Of a stretch of 7,535 nucleotides of DNA, positions 1 through 5,805 are shown in pieces (the first letter of the stretch is position 1; each line of letters opens with the position of its first letter). Source of the DNA: an uncultured Marmoricola sp. (lineage in GTDB: Bacteria > Actinomycetota > Actinomycetes > Propionibacteriales > Nocardioidaceae). The DNA is taken from the NCBI RefSeq assembly GCF_943913695.1, contig NZ_CALTZE010000158.1, positions 1-7,535 of the forward strand. The letters are read 5' to 3'. The notes under the pieces were generated by a model that worked only from the letters and a program-made list of their open reading frames with translations, was not told the DNA's origin and made no database searches. Made by a program: the position numbers and the translations under genes.

Positions 1-20
1 CACCCCCGGGCCGGCTGGCT

Positions 21-53
21 GGTCGAGGTGCGAGCGCAGCGAGCCGCGAGACC
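21..53. repeat. Short interspersed GC-rich repeat, copy A (inverted relative to the copy at the window end)
   Basis: This 33-bp GC-rich segment runs from GGTCGAGG to GCGAGACC. Its reverse complement (GGGTCTCG, then a CTCGCTGCGCTCG core, then CACCT) aligns with 7502-7535 apart from a few indels and substitutions. The two window ends therefore carry the same repeat in opposite orientation. The core GTGCGAGCGCAGCGAGCC is also the left-arm segment of the longer palindromes at 81-169 and 7383-7471, so the two repeat classes share sequence. It codes for nothing recognisable. Actinobacterial intergenic repeats of this look are familiar, but the assignment to a named family is not made here. Confidence 0.6.
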
Positions 54-80
54 CCCGCACGACGACCGGCCCGAGCCCGA

Positions 81-169
81 CGCTCCCTGAGGTGCGAGCG
101 CCAGCGAGCCACGAAGGGCCGCGCCCCTTCGTGACGCCCGCTCGTCCCTCGCGGGCTCCTCAGGGAGCG
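81..169. repeat. REP-like nested palindromic element, copy 1
   Basis: This 89-bp element has perfect 12-bp outer inverted repeats: CGCTCCCTGAGG at 81-92 against CCTCAGGGAGCG at 158-169. An inner perfect 9-bp hairpin pairs CACGAAGGG (110-118) with CCCTTCGTG (125-133). The intermediate segments pair only partly, giving a long imperfect cruciform or hairpin. Two further copies of nearly the same length lie at 7243-7332 and 7383-7471. It sits 34 bp beyond the stop codon of the minus-strand nucleotidyltransferase, so it could also act as a transcription terminator or mRNA-stabilising 3' hairpin. That role is inferred from position; no U-tract is visible. Confidence 0.8.
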
Positions 170-203
170 GAGGACGCCGCAGGGAAGGGACGCCGGGGGG
201 CTG

Positions 204-1445
204 TCAGATCGAGCCGCCGGGCGGGACGCGGCCGCCGGAGGGGACGTCGCGGCGGCAGACGGCGTCGCGGCCGATGAGCGTGATGGCGTCGGGGTCGCCG
301 AGGTCGGTATCGGCGGACCCGATGATGGCGTCGGGGCCGACCTCGGCTGCGGCGTCGACGACCGAGCGGAGCACGCGCGCGCCGCGGCGTACCCGGACTC
401 CCGCTGACAGCACGCTCTCGATGACTTCGGCGCCCTCCTCAACGACCGCGTCGGGGCCGACGACGCTACGGGTGACCGCGCCGGCGACGCGGGCGCCGGG
501 GCTGAGCATGCTGTCGGACACGACCGCGCCCTCGCAGACGTACGCCGGCAGCCGCTCGGGCTGCTGGGTGCGGAAGGGCCAGGCCGGGTCGAAGAGGTCG
601 AGGTCGCCGTCGAGCAGCTCGAGGTGGGCGTTGAGGTAGTGGTGGGGCTGGCCGAGGTCGCGCCAGTAGCCCTCGAGACGGTGCACGTAGGTCCGGCCGC
701 GCTCGACCAGCCGGGGCACGAGCAGGTCGCCGAAGTCGCCCAGCCCGGAGTCGCCCGCTTCGCGGTCGGCGTCACCGCCGGAGATCTCGCGGTGCAGCTC
801 CTCGAGCACCTCGACGAGCACGTCGGCGCGGTAGGCGAAGACCTCCGTCGCCACCGTGGTCGAGACGGGTCGCTCGGGCTTGTAGGCCACGTCGGTGACG
901 CGCCCGAGCCGGTTGTGCGCGACCACGGCGTGGTCGCCCGCGTCCTCCCCCGTCACCCCGTCGATGTCGGTGACGACCAGGGTCAGCTCGGCGTCCTTCT
1001 CGGCGTGCGTGCGCAGCAGCTCGCGGTGGTCGAGGCGATAGACGTGGTCGGCGCTCATCACGAGCACCACGCCCGCACCGGAGCGACGCAGGTCGTCGCG
1101 CAGCCGGTAGAGCTCGTCGGCGTTGCCGTGGGCGAACCCCTCCTCGTCGAGGGCGCCGCTGCCCTGACGCGGCACCAGCAGGCGGAGCCCGCCGCGGGTG
1201 CGGTCGAGGTCCCAGGGGCGACCGTTGCGCACCTGCTCCTGCATCGACTCGGCCTGGTACTGCACCGAGAGCCAGACGTCGTCGATGCCGGAGTTGACGA
1301 GGTTGGACAGCGGGAAGTCGATCAGCTGGTAGGAGCCGGCGAAGGGCAGCGCGGGCTTGGCGCGCTCCGCGGTCAGCACGTCCATCCGGCCGCCGGCGCC
1401 GCCCGCCTGGACGATCGCGACGACGCGGCTCTGGGAGGCAGGCAT
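204..1445 (-). CDS. GlgC-type glucose-1-phosphate adenylyltransferase family protein (sugar-1-phosphate nucleotidyltransferase)
   Basis: The 413-residue protein is the usual GlgC length. Family members join glucose-1-phosphate and ATP to make ADP-glucose, the donor for cytoplasmic glycogen or maltoside synthesis. Visible motifs are the nucleotide loop QAGGAGGRM (13-21), RAKPA (28-32), the GlgC-characteristic DFPLSNLVNSG (43-53), HGNADELY (106-113), the catalytic-Asp motif SADHVYRLD (131-139, D133), the sugar-phosphate Lys in YKP (K199) and YWRDLG (250-255, D253). Residues from about 300 to 390 look like left-handed beta-helix hexapeptide repeats. The loop GGAGGRM differs from the classical GGxGTRL, and many actinobacteria carry such a GlgC paralogue, so the exact sugar or nucleotide is uncertain. 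The ATG at 1445 was chosen because homology begins there; the reading frame extends to 1598 but the added residues are low-complexity and overlap cobT. No good Shine-Dalgarno precedes it, so a leaderless mRNA is possible. It diverges from cobT, and nothing ties it to cobalamin. Confidence 0.88.
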   Translation of the reverse strand: MPASQSRVVAIVQAGGAGGRMDVLTAERAKPALPFAGSYQLIDFPLSNLVNSGIDDVWLSVQYQAESMQEQVRNGRPWDLDRTRGGLRLLVPRQGSGALDEEGFAHGNADELYRLRDDLRRSGAGVVLVMSADHVYRLDHRELLRTHAEKDAELTLVVTDIDGVTGEDAGDHAVVAHNRLGRVTDVAYKPERPVSTTVATEVFAYRADVLVEVLEELHREISGGDADREAGDSGLGDFGDLLVPRLVERGRTYVHRLEGYWRDLGQPHHYLNAHLELLDGDLDLFDPAWPFRTQQPERLPAYVCEGAVVSDSMLSPGARVAGAVTRSVVGPDAVVEEGAEVIESVLSAGVRVRRGARVLRSVVDAAAEVGPDAIIGSADTDLGDPDAITLIGRDAVCRRDVPSGGRVPPGGSI

Positions 1446-1589
1446 GGCGCCACTGTGGCACGGAGGCGGGCAGCCGGCGCACAGGGGCGCACAGGGGCGT
1501 ACGCCGCTCGGGCGGCCCACCCGCCGAGCCCACGGGCGCGGGGTCCCTAGACTTCGCAGACCCACGACGAGCTCGCCCGAGGAGGCCCG
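1446..1589. promoter_or_regulatory. Divergent intergenic region between the nucleotidyltransferase and cobT
   Basis: This 144-bp gap must hold promoters for both directions. On the plus strand a TAGACT hexamer (1548-1553) fits the TANNNT form of an actinobacterial -10 box, about 37 bp before cobT. No convincing -35 box accompanies it. The cobT ribosome site AGGAGG is at 1580-1585, four bases before the ATG. A 10-bp tandem duplication (ACAGGGGCGC at 1481-1490, ACAGGGGCGT at 1491-1500) and a small palindrome GCCAC-T-GTGGC (1449-1459), next to the minus-strand start, are possible operator-like sites. Only the sequence patterns are seen; the function is inferred. Confidence 0.4.
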
Positions 1590-2609
1590 ATGACCCACGG
1601 CGTCGGGGCGATCGCCCCACCGGAAGCGGACGTCGCGGCGGCGGCTCGTGGTCGGCTCGACGCACTCGCCGTGCCGGCCGGATCACTCGGACGTCTGGGC
1701 GACCTCGGCGTCTGGCTCGCCGCCTGTCAGGGGCGGGTGCCGCCGGCGCCGCCACGAGACGTGCGGCTGGCGGTGTTCGCGGGCGACCACGGGGTGGCGG
1801 CGTACGGCGTCAGCGCCTACCCGGCCTCCGTCACCGGGGCGATGGTGGCGACCCTGCGCGAGGGCCGTGCCGCTGTGAGCGCCCTGGCCCGCGCCCACGA
1901 CGTCGCCGTGCGCGTGGTCGACGTCGCGGTCGACAGCCCAGAGGCCGGTGGCACCAAGGTGCGCCGCGGCTCCGGGGCGATCCACCTCGAGGACGCGTTG
2001 AGCGCCGAGGAGCTGCAGCGCGCGCTCGCTCTGGGCGAGGCGGTCGCGCGCGAGGAGCTCGCGGCGGGAGCCGACCTGCTTCTCAGCGGCGACCTGGGGA
2101 TCGGCAACACCACCCCCGCCGCCGCGCTCGTCGCCGCCGGTCTCGGGCTGCCCGCCGAGGAGGTCGTGGGCCGCGGCACCGGCGTCGACGACGCCAGGCT
2201 GCTCCGCAAGACCGACGTGCTGCGCACCGCCCTCGAGCGGGCCGGGGACCGGCTCGACGACCCGCTGGAGTCGCTGGCGGCCGTGGGCAGCGCGGACCTG
2301 GCGGCCACGACGGCCTACCTGCGGACGGCGGCGCGGGCCGGCGTACCCGTGCTGCTGGACGGGCTGATGGCGCTGGCCTGTGCGCTGACGGCCGAGCGGT
2401 GGGACCCGGGCGTCGCCGCGTGGTGTGCCGCCGGCCACCGCTCGACCGAGCCCGCGCAGTCATTCGCGCTCGACAAGCTCGGGCTGGAGCCGCTGCTCGA
2501 CCTCGGGATGCGGCTGGGCGAGGGCAGTGGTGCCGTCGCGGCCGTGCCGCTGGTGCGTGCGGCGGCCGGTGTGCTGGCCGAGACCGCACTGCTCGCCGAG
2601 GTGCTGTGA
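1590..2609 (+). CDS. cobT: Nicotinate-nucleotide--dimethylbenzimidazole phosphoribosyltransferase
   Basis: CobT transfers phosphoribose from nicotinate mononucleotide to the lower-ligand base (classically 5,6-dimethylbenzimidazole), giving alpha-ribazole-5'-phosphate for the nucleotide loop of cobalamin. The 339-residue length is normal for the family. Family motifs appear in order: PAGSLGRL (29-36), the FAGDHGVAAYGVSAYP block (63-78), SGDLGIGNTTPA (166-177), GRGTGVDD (194-201), AGHRSTE (281-287) and the C-terminal GMRLGEGSGA (306-315). E311 in the last motif corresponds to the catalytic glutamate of the Salmonella enzyme. The ATG start is well supported by AGGAGG four bases upstream. The stop overlaps the GTG start of cobS by 4 bp (GTGA), so the two are almost certainly co-transcribed and translationally coupled. 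The enzyme is a soluble cytoplasmic protein. No B12 riboswitch precedes it. Confidence 0.97.
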   Translation: MTHGVGAIAPPEADVAAAARGRLDALAVPAGSLGRLGDLGVWLAACQGRVPPAPPRDVRLAVFAGDHGVAAYGVSAYPASVTGAMVATLREGRAAVSALARAHDVAVRVVDVAVDSPEAGGTKVRRGSGAIHLEDALSAEELQRALALGEAVAREELAAGADLLLSGDLGIGNTTPAAALVAAGLGLPAEEVVGRGTGVDDARLLRKTDVLRTALERAGDRLDDPLESLAAVGSADLAATTAYLRTAARAGVPVLLDGLMALACALTAERWDPGVAAWCAAGHRSTEPAQSFALDKLGLEPLLDLGMRLGEGSGAVAAVPLVRAAAGVLAETALLAEVL

Positions 2610-3361
2610 GGGACGGCTGGCGCCTGGCCGTCGGCACCCTGACCGTGCTCCGGGTGCCTCCCCCGTCGAGCGTGGGGCCGCGGGAGGCGCGTGCGGCGAT
2701 GCTCCTGGCACCCCTCGCCGTGATGCCCCTCGGGGTCGCCGTCGGCCTCGTGCTCGCGGCGGGCGACGTGGCCGGGCTCCCGGCGCTCGCGACCGGTCTC
2801 GTCGGGGTCGGGGTGCTGGCGCTCGGCACCCGGGCGCTGCACCTCGACGGGCTCTCCGACACGGCGGACGGGCTCACCGCCTCCTACGACCCGGTCCGCT
2901 CCCTCGAGGTGATGCGCAGCGGTGCCTCCGGTCCCGCCGGCGGCGCCGCCGTGCTCGTCGTGCTCGGGCTGCAGGCCAGCGCCCTCGCCTCGCTGAGCCA
3001 CACGCTGCGCGGTGCCGTCGTCGCGGGTCTGCTGGTGTGCTGCTCCCGCCTGGCGCTGTGGCTGACCTGCGCGCGCGGCGTGCCCGCGGCCAGGGCAGAA
3101 GGGCTCGGCGGCACCCACGCGGGTGTGGTGCCACTTCCCGCCGCAGCCCTCGGCTGGCTCGCTGCGAGCGCCGCGATCGCCGTACTCACCGCCTGGCTGG
3201 GGCACGGGTGGTGGCGCGGGGCGCTCACCGGGCTCGCCGCGGCTGCGGTGGTGCTGCTGCTCGTACGTCGCGCCGTACGCCGACTCGGCGGGGTCACCGG
3301 AGACGTCTACGGCGCGGCCGTCGAGGTGGCGCTGGCGACCCTGCTGCTCGGCTGTGCGTGA
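2606..3361 (+). CDS. cobS: Adenosylcobinamide-GDP ribazoletransferase (cobalamin synthase)
   Basis: CobS is the integral membrane enzyme that joins adenosyl-GDP-cobinamide to alpha-ribazole (phosphate), the last bond-forming step of the nucleotide loop. The 251-residue length fits the family. The metal-binding signature ALHLDGLSDTADGL (77-90, with D81, D85 and D88) is intact, and the C-terminal GGVTGDVYGA (228-237) is typical. Several hydrophobic stretches are visible, roughly 31-52, 55-75, 111-130, 137-153, 167-187 and 200-220. The usual DxRxGxFG-like stretch after the Asp motif reads VMRSGASGPAGG (102-113), a variant without the Phe. The GTG at 2606 overlaps the cobT stop by 4 bp; reading further upstream in this frame would lie inside cobT. 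It converges on a minus-strand membrane-protein gene with only 6 bp between the stop codons. Confidence 0.96.
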   Translation: MRDGWRLAVGTLTVLRVPPPSSVGPREARAAMLLAPLAVMPLGVAVGLVLAAGDVAGLPALATGLVGVGVLALGTRALHLDGLSDTADGLTASYDPVRSLEVMRSGASGPAGGAAVLVVLGLQASALASLSHTLRGAVVAGLLVCCSRLALWLTCARGVPAARAEGLGGTHAGVVPLPAAALGWLAASAAIAVLTAWLGHGWWRGALTGLAAAAVVLLLVRRAVRRLGGVTGDVYGAAVEVALATLLLGCA

Positions 3362-3367
3362 GCCGGG

Positions 3368-3733
3368 TCAGGCGGCCGCGCGCTCGCGGCGTACGGCGAC
3401 GAACGAGCGCACGCCCGCGACGACGTAGGCCACCAGCAGCACGAAGGTGATCGTGCCCGTCACGACCGCGAGGGGCCGCTCGGCCGTGCCGGAGAGCAGA
3501 TCGCCGAGGCCGAGCACGTTGGGGATCGTGCCGAAGATGCCAAGCAGTGCCACGACCAGCGCCGCGTGCACCCCGAGCTTCGGACGGCTCAGCGCGACCC
3601 AGCCGAGCAGCGCGATCACCAGGCCGAGGAAGGCCGGGATCAGCGCCGTGACGCTTGCGGCGCCGGAGGCGAGCCACCCGATCACCCCCACCGCCACGAG
3701 GACGCCGCCGAGGGAGAGGGTGGTCTTGGGCAC
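3368..3733 (-). CDS. Small four-helix membrane protein of unknown function
   Basis: This 121-residue, very hydrophobic protein has four predicted membrane helices at about 7-24, 27-47, 54-74 and 88-108, and a basic C-terminus (VRRERAAA) that should face the cytoplasm. The segment SVTALIPAFLGLVIALLGWVA (27-47) followed by the loop LSRPKLGVHAA resembles a small conserved hypothetical membrane family found in many bacteria. No catalytic motif or named domain is recognised. The GTG start at 3733 is supported by AAGGAG (3741-3746 on the plus strand), seven bases upstream. TAGGTT on the minus strand (3770-3775) fits a TANNNT -10 box, so it may have its own promoter in the 96-bp gap after cobU. It lies downstream of cobU in the same direction and meets cobS tail to tail. 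A link to cobalamin is only positional. Confidence 0.8.
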   Translation of the reverse strand: MPKTTLSLGGVLVAVGVIGWLASGAASVTALIPAFLGLVIALLGWVALSRPKLGVHAALVVALLGIFGTIPNVLGLGDLLSGTAERPLAVVTGTITFVLLVAYVVAGVRSFVAVRRERAAA

Positions 3734-3829
3734 GGGTGGCTCCTTGTCGTCCGAAGGGTCTCGCGACCGAACCTAGCCGCGCGCCCGCGCCGAGCCACGC
3801 CGCCGACGCGTGAGGTCGGCCACGTCACC

Positions 3830-4372
3830 TCAGGGCAGCACCAGCACCCGGCCGGCGACGACGAGGTGCACCTCGTCGCAGGCCGCGCCGAGCGTCTGGT
3901 TGACCTTGCCGAGCAGGTCGCGGAAGAGCCGCCCCGAGCGGTGCTCCGGCACCACGCCGAGCCCCACCTCGTTGGTGACGAGCACCGTCGGCGCGTGCCG
4001 GTCCCGCAGCACCGCCACGGCGGTCTCCAGCTCCCGCTGCACCAGGGCGTACGCCGCCTCGCCCGGCGCCTCCCACAGCCCCGCCTCGTCGAGCAGGGCG
4101 GTCAGCCAGGTGCCGAGGCAGTCGAGGAGCACGGGCCCCTCCAGCGCCAGCGAGCCCGGCAGGTCGCGGCTCTCGTGGGTGGTCCAGGTGGCCGGGCGCC
4201 GAGCGCGGTGCCGCGCGAGCCGCTCGGCCCAGTCGGGGTCGGGGTCGTCCTCGGCGGTCGGCCCCGCGGCGACGTAGGTGACCGGCTCCTCGCCGAGCAG
4301 CGCCTCGGCGTGCGCCGACTTGCCCGAGCGCACCCCGCCCGTGACCAGCACCTGCAGCGCCGTACCCGTCAT
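3830..4372 (-). CDS. cobU: Bifunctional adenosylcobinamide kinase / adenosylcobinamide-phosphate guanylyltransferase
   Basis: CobU phosphorylates adenosylcobinamide and then transfers GMP to give adenosyl-GDP-cobinamide, the partner substrate of CobS. The protein has 180 residues, the usual size. It shows the P-loop GGVRSGKS (12-19), and the conserved RLARHRARRPATWTTHE region (51-67) whose H55 aligns with the guanylylated histidine of the Salmonella enzyme. Next come a Walker-B-like VLLDCLGTWL (81-90), TNEVGLGVVP (133-142) and FRDLLGKVNQ (150-159). The ATG at 4372 was chosen because GGAGG lies at proper spacing just before it; a GTG six bases upstream (4378) overlaps that ribosome site. It follows the 2H phosphoesterase gene by 27 bp, implying one transcript. 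It works with cobT and cobS, which lie on the other strand. Confidence 0.96.
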   Translation of the reverse strand: MTGTALQVLVTGGVRSGKSAHAEALLGEEPVTYVAAGPTAEDDPDPDWAERLARHRARRPATWTTHESRDLPGSLALEGPVLLDCLGTWLTALLDEAGLWEAPGEAAYALVQRELETAVAVLRDRHAPTVLVTNEVGLGVVPEHRSGRLFRDLLGKVNQTLGAACDEVHLVVAGRVLVLP

Positions 4373-4399
4373 CGCCACCTCCGCGTCTCCCGCCGGACG

Positions 4400-4918
4400 C
4401 TACTGCTCCGGCAGCGCCCAGGAGTGCAGCAGGCGGCAGTCGTGGTTGGCCCACCGCTGCAGGTCGACCCGTCGTACGCGGGTGCGGGCAGGCAGCGCTC
4501 CACCCAGCTCGGCGCGCACGGTCTCGACGTCGACACCACCCCCGACGCGCTCGAGCGTGAGGTGCGGCACGAGCTCGGGGTAGCGGCCGTCGTAGGCCCG
4601 GCACCCGGGGAAGGCCTCGAGCAGCCGTGCGGTGAGGGCGTCGAAGGGGCCGCGCGGCTCAGGCAGCAGATGGATCGTGCCGTCGGGGAAGACCCCCAGC
4701 TCCCGCAGCTCGACGTCGAAGGCGGATTGCGTCGCCACGACCCGGCCAACCGCCGCGAGGTCGCCGGGACCCGGCGCCGGCAGCCAGGGGCCGAGCAGCG
4801 TCACGTGCGCGTTGACGAAGCCCGGATCCCGTCCGAGGAACGACGCGTCGTGGTGGGCGGTGCGCTCCCGGACGTAGCCGTCGAGCTCCGGGACGGGCAC
4901 GACGAGCACGAGACTCAC
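4400..4918 (-). CDS. 2'-5' RNA ligase / 2H phosphoesterase family protein
   Basis: This 172-residue protein shows the two His-x-Thr motifs that define the 2H phosphoesterase superfamily: HVT at 38-40 (context NAHVTLLGP) and HLT at 119-121 (context VPHLTLERV). In the family these pairs form a two-fold active site acting on 2',3'-cyclic or 2'-5' phosphodiester ends of RNA or small nucleotides. The first motif is preceded by FVNAH, as in many actinobacterial members. The GTG at 4918 was chosen because residues from SLVLVVPVPELDGY onward match the family N-terminus. AGGAGG lies about 11 bases upstream, a slightly long spacing. The stop is TAG. cobU begins 27 bp downstream in the same direction, so the two are likely co-transcribed. 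The substrate is unknown; whether it serves RNA repair or a cyclic nucleotide by-product cannot be read from sequence. Confidence 0.85.
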   Translation of the reverse strand: MSLVLVVPVPELDGYVRERTAHHDASFLGRDPGFVNAHVTLLGPWLPAPGPGDLAAVGRVVATQSAFDVELRELGVFPDGTIHLLPEPRGPFDALTARLLEAFPGCRAYDGRYPELVPHLTLERVGGGVDVETVRAELGGALPARTRVRRVDLQRWANHDCRLLHSWALPEQ

Positions 4919-5052
4919 GCCCTCACCGCCCTCCTGCGCTGCCCGGAGGGGACAGGCGCACACCGTAGAGGCGGCGGTCAGGTCCCGGGTGGCCGGGACA
5001 CCCGGGCGGCTGGGTTTTCGACCGAAGCGCCCCCTGGGGCCCGGCGTGTCGC

Positions 5053-5074
5053 GGGCTCTTCGTACGAAAAGCCC
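5053..5074. terminator. Near-perfect 22-bp palindrome, candidate terminator or operator
   Basis: The palindrome has a perfect 10-bp centre TTCGTACGAA and outer arms GGGCT/AGCCC, with one mismatched pair out of eleven. A looser inverted partner at 5012-5027 (GGGTTTTCGACCGAAG) can pair with 5058-5074 around a GCCCC/GGGGC core, so alternative hairpins are possible. It lies 35 bp past the stop of the minus-strand coiled-coil gene and about 135 bp before the 2H phosphoesterase start. It is therefore either the terminator of the former (no U-run follows) or a dimeric regulator's operator for the latter. The symmetry is seen; the role is inferred. Confidence 0.45.
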
Positions 5075-5109
5075 CCCGCTCACCTGCAACCCACAGGGTG
5101 CCGAGGCTC

Positions 5110-5805
5110 TCAGCGCGGCGGCGCGGTGCCTCCGGGGCCGGCGTCGAAGTCCGGGTCGTGGGGGTCGGTGGGCAGCACGTCTGCCTGCCCCGGCTGGCCT
5201 TGCTGCTGGCCCGGCTGCTGGCCCGGCTGGACCTGCTGCTGGCCCGGCTGGCCTTGCTGCTGGCCCGCAGTGCCCGGGGCCGCCGCGTCCGTACGCCGGG
5301 GCTCCCCGGCGTACTCGCTGCCCCCGGTGACCTCGGTCGACTCGTGCGAGCCCCCGGCGACCTCGGTCGACTCGTGCGAGCCCCCGGCGACCCCGGTCGT
5401 CTCCTCCGAGCCCGTGGCAGCACCGCCGGGCGTCGGCGGGGCCGGCTCGGAGGGCCGGTAGTCCGCGGCGCGGTGGTCGACGTCGGGGTCGAGGCGGTCG
5501 GCCTCGCGCACGGCGTCCTCCTGCTGCGCGCGGGTCATGTCGTAGTCGGTGCGGGTGGTGTGCGCCTCCTGCTCCAGCCGCTCGGCCTCGGCGCGCGCCT
5601 GGGCGGCTGCCGCCTCCTTCTCCCGCACCTGTGCCGCCTGCTCGGGCTGCACGGCCGCTACGCCCGCCGCGTCGGCACGCAGGCGCTCGGCCTGCTCCCG
5701 GGCCTGCTGCCGCTTCCGGTTGCGGCTGCTGACCAGCAGTCCGGCCACGACCAGCAGCACGACGACGACGATGACGACCGCGATGAGCACCTCGGTCCCG
5801 CTCAT
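5110..5805 (-). CDS. Single-pass membrane protein with cytoplasmic coiled coil, decapeptide repeats and Q/G/P-rich tail
   Basis: The protein has 231 residues. The N-terminus MSGTE is followed by one strongly hydrophobic helix (about 6-27, very Val/Leu rich) and the basic stretch RNRKRQQ, so the positive-inside rule puts the rest in the cytoplasm. Residues 33 to about 103 are rich in Ala, Glu, Gln and Arg and should form a coiled coil. The motif EADRLDPDVDHRAADYRP (101-118) looks like a conserved patch of actinobacterial hypothetical proteins of this architecture. Residues 131-170 are four 10-residue repeats (two identical in GGSHESTEV), and 181-207 is a Q/G/P-rich, disordered-looking tract. 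The tail is acidic and Pro/Gly rich. The ATG at 5805 follows GGGAGGTG at good spacing. No enzymatic motif is present, so a structural or envelope-associated role is possible but unproven. It is divergent from the redox pair. Confidence 0.8.
   Translation of the reverse strand: MSGTEVLIAVVIVVVVLLVVAGLLVSSRNRKRQQAREQAERLRADAAGVAAVQPEQAAQVREKEAAAAQARAEAERLEQEAHTTRTDYDMTRAQQEDAVREADRLDPDVDHRAADYRPSEPAPPTPGGAATGSEETTGVAGGSHESTEVAGGSHESTEVTGGSEYAGEPRRTDAAAPGTAGQQQGQPGQQQVQPGQQPGQQQGQPGQADVLPTDPHDPDFDAGPGGTAPPR
5185..5265 (-). repeat. Q/G/P-rich low-complexity coding repeat
   Basis: This stretch encodes residues 181-207 of the membrane coiled-coil protein, built from irregular repeats of GQQQGQPG and QPGQQ. 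At DNA level it is a run of near-copies of CTGCTGGCCCGGCTGG-type units. Such tracts are prone to slippage, so length variation between strains is expected. The segment is likely disordered. Confidence 0.8.
5296..5415 (-). repeat. Four tandem 30-bp coding repeats (decapeptide GGSHESTEVA type)
   Basis: The 30-bp units at 5326-5355 and 5356-5385 differ by one base and encode GGSHESTEV(T/A). Flanking units at 5386-5415 (TGSEETTGVA) and 5296-5325 (GGSEYAGEPR) are diverged copies. The units have no spacers and stay in frame, so this is an expanded protein repeat and not a CRISPR-like array. Confidence 0.85.

Noticed and set aside
1446..1475. CGCCACTGTGGCA resembles the GCCACTG part of a cobalamin riboswitch just upstream of cobT.
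   Set aside because: The rest of the conserved core (GGTG..AATCC and the B12-box GA/GC-rich 3' part) is missing, and the upstream part would lie in the coding region of the minus-strand gene. The motif is better seen as a short palindrome.
624..1550. Long plus-strand frame opposite the nucleotidyltransferase gene.
   Set aside because: The minus strand has complete GlgC motifs. The plus-strand translation is Val/Gly/His-rich with no domain.
1446..1598. 51-residue N-terminal extension of the nucleotidyltransferase.
   Set aside because: It would cover the cobT ribosome site and start, has no family similarity, and the GlgC-like sequence begins at the ATG at 1445.
5296..5415. CRISPR-like array of ~30-bp repeats.
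   Set aside because: The units are contiguous without spacers, in frame inside a gene, and encode a decapeptide repeat.
3566..5461. Open plus-strand frame of about 630 codons across the cobU/2H region.
   Set aside because: It is antisense to cobU, the 2H gene and part of the coiled-coil gene, all of which have clear family motifs. Its translation is low-complexity and typical of high-GC shadow frames.
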